In this document: positions 1 to 5,761 of the stretch, one piece after another
Numbering within the stretch: the first letter of the stretch is position 1
How the letters are laid out: each line of letters starts with the position of its first letter
Source: Psychrilyobacter sp.
GTDB lineage: Bacteria > Fusobacteriota > Fusobacteriia > Fusobacteriales > Fusobacteriaceae
DNA length: 5,797 nucleotides
NCBI GenBank assembly: GCA_030621995.1
Contig: JAUXGP010000121.1
Location: forward strand, 1 to 5,797
Reading direction: 5' to 3'
The notes under the pieces: generated by a model
Databases searched by the model: none
What the model was told of the DNA's origin: nothing
The model's input: only the letters and a program-made list of their open reading frames with translations
Position numbers and translations under genes: made by a program

Positions 1-119
1 ACTTTAGCCGCTACGGCATTTTTAGCCAGTGAGTTGCTTATACTTTTGGCAATTTGAAACATATTAACCGGGCTATCGAATTCTTTGATATCCCCGCTTG
101 GTAAAGTTATCTTAATCAT
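1..119 (-). CDS. thrS: threonyl-tRNA synthetase, N-terminal fragment (TGS domain), cut by window edge
   Basis: Threonyl-tRNA synthetase charges tRNA-Thr with threonine in the cytoplasm, using ATP. Only the first 39 codons lie in the window; the gene continues past base 1. The visible start, [14 protein letters not shown], followed by a helix containing IAKSIS and [10 protein letters not shown], matches the beginning of the TGS domain that opens bacterial ThrRS. RelA/SpoT proteins also carry a TGS domain, but internally, so a TGS at the extreme N-terminus fits ThrRS best. The ATG at 117-119 was chosen because a GAGGAG ribosome-binding site (130-135) lies 10 bases upstream; the ATG just before it runs straight into TAA. 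Independent support comes from the upstream leader ORF with five Thr codons, expected for a threonine-responsive gene. The editing and catalytic domains are outside the window, so the call rests on the N-terminus and context. Confidence 0.88.
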   Translation of the reverse strand, partial: MIKITLPSGDIKEFDSPVNMFQIAKSISNSLAKNAVAAK

Positions 120-129
120 CTTTACATCA

Positions 130-135
130 CTCCTC
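130..135 (-). promoter_or_regulatory. thrS ribosome-binding site
   Basis: The minus strand reads GAGGAG, 10 bases before the thrS ATG at 119. It lies downstream of the intrinsic terminator at 165-201, so ribosomes load on thrS only when transcription has passed that terminator. Confidence 0.8.
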
Positions 136-164
136 AATTTTTTTATATAATTTAATTTTTTTAC

Positions 165-201
165 AAAAAAGAACCCACCTAGAGTATCATCTAGATGGGT
201 T
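165..201 (-). terminator. intrinsic terminator (attenuator) in the thrS leader
   Basis: On the minus strand AACCCATCTAGA (201-190) pairs with TCTAGGTGGGTT (183-172) in an uninterrupted 12-bp stem containing one U-G wobble, closed by a 6-base loop TGATAC. A C and six T residues (170-165) follow. This is a standard Rho-independent terminator. It sits about 45 bases before the thrS start codon, inside its 5' leader, so it would stop thrS transcription unless the stem is prevented from forming. It is also the first terminator downstream of lptD, and probably ends that transcript too. On the plus strand the hairpin is followed by a poorer A/T tract, so activity in that direction is possible but of no evident use. 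Confidence 0.88.
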
Positions 202-291
202 AAATATTTTTTCATTCCAGACAGATACAAAACTTATATTTTTACAAGGGAAATAAGATCTGTATATTTACAAATCCTAAATAAAAGTATC
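184..291 (-). promoter_or_regulatory. candidate alternative-pairing (antiterminator) region of the thrS leader
   Basis: Read on the minus strand, this stretch links the leader ORF to the terminator and holds competing complementary segments. ACAGAT (263-258) and CTTAT (257-253) can pair with ATCTGT (226-221) and ATAAG (237-233), forming a hairpin with a 6-base bulge. The element GTATC (228-224) is complementary both to GATAC (291-287), which lies in the leader ORF just after its four Thr codons, and to GATAC (188-184), which lies in the terminator loop and at its edge. In addition ATCT (226-223) and TGG (219-217) can pair with AGAT and CCA in the 5' arm of the terminator. This is the kind of exclusive pairing needed for attenuation, but the helices are short and the exact fold is inferred by eye. 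Confidence 0.45.
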
Positions 292-315
292 CGTTGTGGT
301 GGTAAGTAATCTCAT
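277..315 (-). CDS. threonine-rich leader peptide (MRLLTTTTDTFI) of the thrS attenuator
   Basis: This 12-codon ORF begins at an ATG preceded, 8 bases away, by AGGAG (328-324), and ends at TAG. It encodes MRLLTTTTDTFI. Five of twelve codons specify threonine, four of them consecutive (ACC ACC ACA ACG), with ACT two codons later, so all four Thr codons occur and the run is not a simple nucleotide repeat. It starts about 30 bases after the predicted transcription start and lies upstream of an intrinsic terminator in front of thrS. By analogy with the thr, phe and his leader peptides of enterobacteria, its translation rate probably reports on charged tRNA-Thr: when threonyl-tRNA is scarce the ribosome stalls in the Thr run, the terminator fails to form and thrS is transcribed. 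The peptide itself probably has no function after synthesis. The sequence evidence for the ORF and ribosome-binding site is direct; the mechanism is inferred. Confidence 0.85.
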   Translation of the reverse strand: MRLLTTTTDTFI

Positions 316-323
316 AGTCTATG

Positions 324-328
324 CTCCT
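324..328 (-). promoter_or_regulatory. ribosome-binding site of the thrS leader peptide
   Basis: AGGAG on the minus strand, 8 bases upstream of the leader-peptide ATG at 315. Its good spacing supports real translation of the 12-codon ORF rather than a chance reading frame. Confidence 0.78.
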
Positions 329-350
329 ACTGAAATATTATTATCTGAAA

Positions 351-379
351 ATTTTAACATGTTTAGTTCAAAATGTCAA
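351..379 (-). promoter_or_regulatory. thrS promoter, near-consensus sigma-70 type
   Basis: The minus strand carries TTGACA (379-374), a 17-base spacer and TAAAAT (356-351), so the -35 is perfect and the -10 differs from consensus at one base. Transcription should begin near 344, giving a leader of about 225 bases before the thrS ATG, or a terminated RNA of about 180 bases. The promoter starts only 8 bases after the lptD stop codon, so thrS has its own strong promoter as well as possible readthrough from lptD. Confidence 0.82.
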
Positions 380-387
380 AAAGTCTG

Positions 388-3300
388 TTAATTGTTTGGC
401 TCATCTACTTTTACACCACTACCAAGCCATAGATTAGGGCTCATGCTTCCATCTTTATCCTTGTATCCGATTCCGAAGAGAGGATTTGTTGGGAATGTAA
501 GCAGAGTGAATTGTACAGCTAAACGATCATCATATGACTTTGTAGTTCTGTCGTAATCTTTGGTATACCCGACAGACCATTCATAGTATCCCATCTCCTT
601 TCCAAGATAGATACCGTATTCATCTTCGCCGTTAATTTCGGTTTTATATGATAACTTTATATTCCATCCCTGGCTGGGTTTACCTATACCGGCTCGGAGC
701 CTGAATTCATGCTCCTGCTTGGTGATGTCCCTGTTATAACTGCTGTTAAAGTTGGCTTCTTCACGATATTTGTATCCCAGACCAAATCTTTTATATGAAC
801 CATAAATATCTCCTTCTAATTCCTTTAAACTTCCAAAGAAATCATTGGTCTGGTTGTAGGCTTCCCTGTGTACTTTCGCCATGAGGGAAAGAGTGAAGTA
901 TTTTTTGTATTCAGGACGATTCATCTCCTCAGACATAATAGAGTTTAAACTAAAGTCCAGTTGATTGTCATTTCGTTCATTTAAGATTTGTTTTACCCTG
1001 CTTATTTCAGCTGGTGTAATCTCCAATGAATTTTTATTATATTCAGCTGCTGCATAACTTCTGAGTTCTTCATCAGTAAACCTCTTATCCCTGTATTCAT
1101 ATCTAAATGAAAGTTGGTCTGCAGAATAATCTTTTAATCCCTGGGATGGTCCGTACTGATAGATTCCATAGGTAGCACGGTAGAAGTGTTCCACCTCTCC
1201 ACCATTTAAATAGCTGGCACCGATAAGGTCATTTTTAACACTTAAAGTCTCTAAGTTGTTATCTGTTCTCTTATCGGAAGCATGGGTATAGGTAAGGTTA
1301 TACTCATCCAAATCATCTTTTATCTCCAATCCATAGGTAGTTTCCGATACCTTTTCATTAGCGGAACTATAAATATTATTTGGTTTAGAAGGATTATTAT
1401 TTTGAGACTCCATTAAGGTATAATCGATTTTTTCATGTCCATAATAAAATCTATAATCTTCATTTATATAATAACTACCACCAAATTTATTGCTGGTCAG
1501 GTCATTATATTCATCGTCAAAGGTATATCCGTTATCGGTAAGTTCCCCACGGGTATATCTTTTATCCAGATCATAGTATAGATTTAATTTTTTTTCATCG
1601 TTGACCAAGAAATCTATATTGTTGGTAAACAGGTCTCCTCTTTTCACATCTCTGTCAAATCCATCATTACTCTGTTTATATCCGGCACTATAGATAGTTG
1701 TAGTATTTCCGAGATCTAATGTAACCTTGTCTTTGAATTCATTGATACTATCCTTGTTTTTTAACCTGATCTGCCCGTTATATGCGGAATCACCATTACG
1801 GCTTCCATTGTCGTAGGAGTAGATTTGACCAAAATAATTAAATTCATTGCCTAATTTAAAGTCAAGGTTTCTAAAATGATTGTTGGTATTGTCAAACAGA
1901 GTCAGTTTATGATTGAAGTCGACCTGGTGCCGCAGGGAGGAGTCTCCGCCGCTGTTATTACCGGAATAAGTGTCATATCCTTTGGTATAACTGTCATATC
2001 TCAGATTATATTTTAATCCTGCTTCCCCCAGATAACCTAAGTTAAGCCTTTTATCTTCCAGTTCAATTTGGGCAAAATCAGATTCATTGATATAAATATT
2101 ATAGGCATCATTTTCCTCTAATTCATTGTAATTATATATACCTTCCCTGTCCCAAATTTCTTCTTTGGAGTGTCCGAAGGTAAGTTCCAATCTGTATTGG
2201 TCATAGAAAAACTCGGTTGCGACCTTATCTTCACTATTTTTATTGTAGATTATATTTTCTTCCTTGTTATACTGCTGGTCCCTTTTGTTTAGGTTAGGGT
2301 TATTAGAAGTTGCTGTCTCTCTAAATGGATCATTGTCTAGGTTTAGCTCTTTTTCTGATCGAAGGCTGTCAAACTTAACCTTATATGTTACCCCGCTGCT
2401 GCCCAGGTCATACTCTCCTAAGTGCAGTTTGATCTTATCACTGTCATCTTTATCGTATTCATATACAGACCAGGGAACATAGTTGAGGGTCCCGCCTTGA
2501 ACTTTTACGATATCCTCTAAATCCGGGCTGCGTTCCCAAGACCTGAGTTTACGTAGTTTATCGCCGCTCTCATGATCGTAGGCAAAATCGATCTTAGCTT
2601 CCTTTAGGTTGAAAGCAAACCCAAAGTTCTCACGCCTGGACTGATCATCATCTTCCTTAGATGTAGAACCAGGGTCTAAATCTTTCATATAGTCATAGTA
2701 TGCAGATATCATATAATCATCGTTATCTTGGGTAAAGCCAAGATCGGTATATAACTTATGATCTAACTCCGAACCAAAAGAGGCATCATCCATACGATCA
2801 TCAACCAATTGCCTGTATGCATCCTCTCCTCCGGCTAACATCTTAACCTTAGAATGCAGGGTGATATCATTTCTTTCCCCAATATTTTTAAACTCAGAAT
2901 CTAAAGTAACAAAATTAATGGCTTCACCATCGTCTCTTTCTTTATCATCGTAGTAACCAGCTCTTTCCAAATCATCTCTGTAATCTTCCAGAGCTTTGAT
3001 CTTATTTACCGTTGTACTCTGCAGTCCTAATTTTAAGTAACCTTTATCATTCTTATATTCATGAACAGCATTTAAATCCCACCTGTCATCGATGGAGCTG
3101 TCTTTTTTTACCACCAGCAGGTCGTCAGCAGTAACTAATCCCTGTCCATAATTGCCCAGATCATACCAGTTTTCAAATCTTCCAACTAAGAATCCCAGCT
3201 TATCAGCAAATTTAGGAGCTATCCCGCCTTTGAAGTATTTACTTTTATTGTCTCCATAGTTTATACCGCTAGTGATATAAAATCCATAATCGGTTTTATC

Positions 3301-4047
3301 TCCCCATTCTGGAAACAAGGGAACCTTAGAACCTTGTCTGATATTTACAGCATACCAAGGAAACCATCCTACCTTATAGTCATTAATATACAGGTCTACA
3401 TCTTGAAATTCAGCCTTATTATCCGGTACAATTTTTAATTTTTTAGCCTCAAGGTAATATCCTCCCTTCTTATAATCTCCGGTTTCTAAGATACTAAAAT
3501 CAGTAGTAAACCAGGCATTTTTCAGGGTGAAAGCTTCTTCATTATACTCTCCTACTTCTCCACCAAAGTATATTCTGTCATTGGGGGCTCTAGCACCGGT
3601 TACGGCACCTACTTCCATATAGGATACACTGTCATAGTATTTTAAAATACTGCTGTCCAAGGAAAGAAGGGTCTTGTGGGAATCGATCCTGGCCTGGTTA
3701 GAGCCGTCTCCCATCTCGATCCTGACATCTCCGGTAGCAGTAACTATATTTGATTCCTTATCCCTTTTAAACCCGAAAGCTTGGAGTTTTAATCCTTGGT
3801 ATTGAAACTTTACCCCTCCATCAGCTGTCAGGGTATCATTTTTTGTATCGATAACCAGGCTTTCACTGGAGATAGCAGCGCCATCACTGGAGCTGCTAAC
3901 TTTACTTATATCATTTACAGTCGAAAAAAGCCCTGCTGAAGCCGCTTTATTTAGGTCATTTCTAAATCCTGGTTCCTCTGCACCAAAGGATATTTGAACA
4001 ACACAAAATAGGAGGATAGCAAGGGACTTTGAATTCAAATTTTTCAT
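388..4047 (-). CDS. lptD: LptD-like LPS-assembly outer-membrane protein (OstA/LptD family)
   Basis: LptD is the outer-membrane beta-barrel that, with the lipoprotein LptE, inserts lipopolysaccharide into the outer leaflet. Residues 1-22 form a signal peptide (hydrophobic LAILLFCVVQI, likely cut after SFG). Residues of about 60-235 resemble the periplasmic LptA/OstA jellyroll: short beta repeats such as TATGDVRIEMGD, then YYLEAKKLKIVPDNKAEF and a proline-bearing hinge (P230, P243, P246), as in LptD families. From about residue 250 to the end the protein is a long series of alternating amphipathic strands rich in Tyr, Asp and Asn, typical of a barrel with long polar loops; the last strands are near RLAVQFTLLTFPTNPLFGIGY. 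At 1219 residues it is far longer than E. coli LptD (784). The only cysteine (C15) is in the signal peptide. The start is set by GGGGAG (4063-4058), 10 bases before the ATG. The gene lies between its own promoter and the thrS leader. A distinct LptD-related barrel with another cargo cannot be excluded. Confidence 0.85.
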   Translation of the reverse strand: MKNLNSKSLAILLFCVVQISFGAEEPGFRNDLNKAASAGLFSTVNDISKVSSSSDGAAISSESLVIDTKNDTLTADGGVKFQYQGLKLQAFGFKRDKESNIVTATGDVRIEMGDGSNQARIDSHKTLLSLDSSILKYYDSVSYMEVGAVTGARAPNDRIYFGGEVGEYNEEAFTLKNAWFTTDFSILETGDYKKGGYYLEAKKLKIVPDNKAEFQDVDLYINDYKVGWFPWYAVNIRQGSKVPLFPEWGDKTDYGFYITSGINYGDNKSKYFKGGIAPKFADKLGFLVGRFENWYDLGNYGQGLVTADDLLVVKKDSSIDDRWDLNAVHEYKNDKGYLKLGLQSTTVNKIKALEDYRDDLERAGYYDDKERDDGEAINFVTLDSEFKNIGERNDITLHSKVKMLAGGEDAYRQLVDDRMDDASFGSELDHKLYTDLGFTQDNDDYMISAYYDYMKDLDPGSTSKEDDDQSRRENFGFAFNLKEAKIDFAYDHESGDKLRKLRSWERSPDLEDIVKVQGGTLNYVPWSVYEYDKDDSDKIKLHLGEYDLGSSGVTYKVKFDSLRSEKELNLDNDPFRETATSNNPNLNKRDQQYNKEENIIYNKNSEDKVATEFFYDQYRLELTFGHSKEEIWDREGIYNYNELEENDAYNIYINESDFAQIELEDKRLNLGYLGEAGLKYNLRYDSYTKGYDTYSGNNSGGDSSLRHQVDFNHKLTLFDNTNNHFRNLDFKLGNEFNYFGQIYSYDNGSRNGDSAYNGQIRLKNKDSINEFKDKVTLDLGNTTTIYSAGYKQSNDGFDRDVKRGDLFTNNIDFLVNDEKKLNLYYDLDKRYTRGELTDNGYTFDDEYNDLTSNKFGGSYYINEDYRFYYGHEKIDYTLMESQNNNPSKPNNIYSSANEKVSETTYGLEIKDDLDEYNLTYTHASDKRTDNNLETLSVKNDLIGASYLNGGEVEHFYRATYGIYQYGPSQGLKDYSADQLSFRYEYRDKRFTDEELRSYAAAEYNKNSLEITPAEISRVKQILNERNDNQLDFSLNSIMSEEMNRPEYKKYFTLSLMAKVHREAYNQTNDFFGSLKELEGDIYGSYKRFGLGYKYREEANFNSSYNRDITKQEHEFRLRAGIGKPSQGWNIKLSYKTEINGEDEYGIYLGKEMGYYEWSVGYTKDYDRTTKSYDDRLAVQFTLLTFPTNPLFGIGYKDKDGSMSPNLWLGSGVKVDEPNN

Positions 4048-4057
4048 ATCATCATGT

Positions 4058-4063
4058 CTCCCC
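4058..4063 (-). promoter_or_regulatory. lptD ribosome-binding site
   Basis: GGGGAG on the minus strand, 10 bases before the ATG at 4047. Two earlier ATGs (starting at 4055 and 4052) share one other frame and reach TGA across the real start, so the site decides in favour of 4047. Confidence 0.75.
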
Positions 4064-4085
4064 TAATTTTAAGCAAATTTTTTCC

Positions 4086-4108
4086 ATTATAGTAAATAAA
4101 GTATAACA
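4086..4108 (-). promoter_or_regulatory. lptD promoter region, two candidate -10 elements
   Basis: Because the thioredoxin gene ends in a strong terminator, lptD needs its own promoter in this gap of about 120 bases. The minus strand shows TGTTATACT (4108-4100), an extended -10 (TG, one base, TATACT), and 8 bases further a perfect TATAAT (4091-4086). Neither has a good TTGACA at 17 bases; the best upstream match is a weak GTTAAA for the first. Which one is used, or both, cannot be decided from sequence. Confidence 0.5.
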
Positions 4109-4141
4109 TAAATTCCTATGATTTTAACTATAGAAAGGGAT

Positions 4142-4164
4142 AAAAAAAAGGGTCCGAAGACCCT
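4142..4164 (-). terminator. intrinsic terminator of the thioredoxin gene
   Basis: On the minus strand AGGGTC (4164-4159), a TTCG tetraloop and GACCCT (4154-4149) form a perfect 6-bp hairpin, followed by seven more T residues (4148-4142). The stable UUCG loop and the uninterrupted U-tract make this a textbook Rho-independent terminator, starting 5 bases past the thioredoxin stop codon. It separates trx from lptD. Confidence 0.93.
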
Positions 4165-4169
4165 CACTC

Positions 4170-4478
4170 TTAATATGAATTTAATTTTTCAGTTAAAGCA
4201 CCTTTTTGAACCAGACCAATTATTTGATCTACAACCTCACCGTTTTTGAAAGCTATCATAGTAGGGATACTTCTAACACCGTATTTTTGAGATAATCCTG
4301 GATTATCATCCACGTTTATTTTAACGATCTTAGCAGTAACTTCTTCGGATAATTCATCTAAAATTGGAGCTAACATCTTACAAGGACCACACCAGTCAGC
4401 ATAAAAGTCAACTAAAACAATCCCATCTTGGATAACAGTATCGAAACTAGCCTCGTCGGTATATATAACTTTACTCAT
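4170..4478 (-). CDS. trxA: thioredoxin
   Basis: This is a cytoplasmic thiol-disulfide reductant, recycled by thioredoxin reductase, which reduces disulfides in ribonucleotide reductase, peroxiredoxins and other targets. The 102 residues match the usual length of a single thioredoxin domain. The active site WCGPCK is at residues 29-34, with nucleophile C30 and resolving C33. The buried acid D24 (VDFYADWC) and the cis-proline loop SIPT (P72), which faces the active site, are both present, as is the closing FKNGE and IIG region. There is no signal peptide, so a periplasmic role is unlikely. The ATG at 4478 follows AGGAGG (4491-4486) by 7 bases. The gene has its own near-consensus promoter and terminator and so appears monocistronic. 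Fold and activity are secure; whether this is the main thioredoxin of the cell or one of several paralogues cannot be told here. Confidence 0.97.
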   Translation of the reverse strand: MSKVIYTDEASFDTVIQDGIVLVDFYADWCGPCKMLAPILDELSEEVTAKIVKINVDDNPGLSQKYGVRSIPTMIAFKNGEVVDQIIGLVQKGALTEKLNSY

Positions 4479-4523
4479 TAAAACCCCTCCTAAATTATGT
4501 TGATTATAAACATCTTTAAAATA

Positions 4524-4552
4524 ATACTAGCACATTAAATATACTGTGTCAA
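4524..4552 (-). promoter_or_regulatory. thioredoxin gene promoter
   Basis: The minus strand has TTGACA (4552-4547), a 17-base spacer and TAGTAT (4529-4524). The -35 is perfect and the -10 matches TATAAT at four of six bases. Transcription would begin near 4517, leaving a 5' leader of about 40 bases with the AGGAGG site at its end. Confidence 0.78.
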
Positions 4553-4595
4553 ACATTCAATCTTTCTAATGTTTTTTTATTAATCGTTTATTTTC

Positions 4596-4615
4596 TTGCA
4601 CAATTATATGTGCAA
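4596..4615. repeat. perfect inverted repeat TTGCACA-N6-TGTGCAA, operator-like
   Basis: Two exact 7-base arms (4596-4602 and 4609-4615) flank ATTATA in the divergent trx/hldD intergenic region. Size and symmetry fit a dimeric DNA-binding protein. There is no T-run immediately after it on either strand, which argues against a terminator. It lies about 44 bases upstream of the trx -35 and about 70 bases upstream of the candidate hldD -35, a position more like an activator or a shared-regulator site than a simple repressor. The regulator is unknown. Confidence 0.5.
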
Positions 4616-4685
4616 TTACAATGACTTAAATATTTTTTTATAAGGTCATATTCTCAAAAGATAAGGTTGAAATAAATGAGTTTTC

Positions 4686-4715
4686 TTGCTCATCTACATA
4701 TAATTATGTTAAAAT
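4686..4715 (+). promoter_or_regulatory. candidate hldD promoter
   Basis: TTGCTC (4686-4691), an 18-base spacer and TAAAAT (4710-4715), the latter preceded by TG at 4707-4708 to give an extended -10. A perfect TATAAT at 4699-4704 is an alternative -10, but without a recognisable -35. Transcription would start near 4710-4722, 40-50 bases before the hldD ATG. The region must hold a promoter since the neighbour is divergent; the exact element is uncertain. Confidence 0.45.
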
Positions 4716-4748
4716 TGGGTTATAAAAAAATCTAAAACTAAAATAATT

Positions 4749-4753
4749 GGAGG
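4749..4753 (+). promoter_or_regulatory. hldD ribosome-binding site
   Basis: GGAGG, 9 bases before the ATG at 4763. A second AGGAG (4757-4761) ends only one base before the ATG, too close to work for this start, so the first site sets the start. Confidence 0.75.
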
Positions 4754-4762
4754 TTTAGGAGT

Positions 4763-5761
4763 ATGATACTGATTACAGGAGCATGTGGGTTTATTGCCAG
4801 TGCATTAACTTGGGAATTAAATGAAGGCGGAAGAAATGACATCATCTTATCCGGGGAATTGGAAAAAGAAGATAAGTGGTTGAATATAAGGGACAGAGAT
4901 TACTATGACTGGATACATAAAAATGATCTGTTTGAATGGCTGTCTGTTGAGAAAAATGCAGAGAAAATAACGGCAGTGGTGCATATGGGAGCATGTTCTG
5001 CAACCACTGAAACAGATATGGATTTCTTGATGGAGAATAACTATGAATATACTAAAAAATTGTGGGAATTCTGTACGACAAGAGATATAAACTATATCTA
5101 TGCTTCATCTGCTGCCACTTATGGATTGGGAGAATTGGGATACAATGACGATGTAAGCCCTGAGGAGTTAAAGAAATTAAAACCATTGAATAAATATGGA
5201 TACTCTAAAAAATTCTTTGATGACTGGGCATTTAAGCAGGAAGAAACTCCCAAACAATGGGTTGGAATAAAGTTTTTTAACGTATATGGACCTCAGGAGT
5301 ACCATAAAGACAGAATGGCATCCATGGTATTTCATGCTTTCAATCAATATAAAAAAGACGGAGTTGTAAAATTATTTAAATCTCATAAGGCTGAATATGA
5401 AGATGGAGGCCAGTTGAGGGACTTTGTTTATATAAAAGATGTGGTAAAGGTATTGAAGTTCTTTGTAGAGAGTAGTGGAAAATCAGGGATCTATAATATA
5501 GGAACCGGAGTTGCCAGAAGTTTTAAAGATCTTGCATTAAATGCAATAAGAGCAGGTGCAGATGACTATTCATTGGAAGAATCTAAAGTTATAGAATATG
5601 TACCAATGCCGGAAGATCTTAGAGGGAGATACCAATATTACACTTGTGCAGAGATGAAAAAATTAAAGTCAGCGGGATACACAGAGAAATTCCATACATT
5701 GGAAGAGGGAATAAAGGACTATGTTCAAAATCATCTAGCTAAAGAAAATCCATATCTATAA
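4763..5761 (+). CDS. hldD: ADP-L-glycero-D-manno-heptose 6-epimerase
   Basis: HldD (RfaD) converts ADP-D-glycero-manno-heptose to the L-glycero form in the cytoplasm, the last step in making the heptose donor for the LPS inner core. The 332-residue protein is an extended short-chain dehydrogenase with a Rossmann fold: TGACGFIA (residues 5-12) is the dinucleotide-binding loop, with Ala for the third Gly. The family's HMGACSATTE (74-83), YASSAATYG (113-121) and YGYSK (145-149, catalytic Tyr and Lys), then FNVYGP-QEYHK (K182, equivalent to E. coli K178 of the two-base mechanism) and RDFVYIKDV are all present. The C-terminal GRYQYYT substrate region is also conserved. Alignment with E. coli HldD from memory is ungapped in the first 60 residues, except that the Asp-Asn after beta-2 is replaced by G31-E32. 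The start has a well-spaced GGAGG. It is transcribed away from trx. Other SDR sugar epimerases are less likely given the HldD-specific motifs. Confidence 0.93.
   Translation: MILITGACGFIASALTWELNEGGRNDIILSGELEKEDKWLNIRDRDYYDWIHKNDLFEWLSVEKNAEKITAVVHMGACSATTETDMDFLMENNYEYTKKLWEFCTTRDINYIYASSAATYGLGELGYNDDVSPEELKKLKPLNKYGYSKKFFDDWAFKQEETPKQWVGIKFFNVYGPQEYHKDRMASMVFHAFNQYKKDGVVKLFKSHKAEYEDGGQLRDFVYIKDVVKVLKFFVESSGKSGIYNIGTGVARSFKDLALNAIRAGADDYSLEESKVIEYVPMPEDLRGRYQYYTCAEMKKLKSAGYTEKFHTLEEGIKDYVQNHLAKENPYL

Noticed and set aside
165..344. T-box riboswitch upstream of thrS
   Set aside because: thrS genes often carry T-boxes, and the terminator arm reads AGGTGGGTT, faintly like the T-box AGGGTGGNACCGCG. 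The core is absent, no specifier stem is apparent and the 12-codon Thr ORF explains the leader better.
2264..2482. 72-codon plus-strand open frame inside lptD
   Set aside because: It lies antisense within the long, clearly coding lptD frame, has no recognisable ribosome-binding site and its Leu/Ser-rich product looks like an antisense shadow.
4044..4055. Three-codon ORF ATG ATG ATA TGA overlapping the lptD start
   Set aside because: The overlap is real, but the Shine-Dalgarno is only two bases before the first ATG, too close for initiation; it is most likely chance in AT-rich sequence.
4112..4136. Imperfect inverted repeat (TTCCTAT...ATAGAAA) near the lptD promoter
   Set aside because: The arms are short, AT-rich and mismatched; such repeats are expected by chance at this base composition.
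4676..4735. 19-codon plus-strand ORF (MSFLAHLHIIMLKLGYKKI) upstream of hldD
   Set aside because: Its ribosome-binding site is weak, it has no run of one amino acid, and it overlaps the likely hldD promoter elements, so it would mostly not be transcribed.
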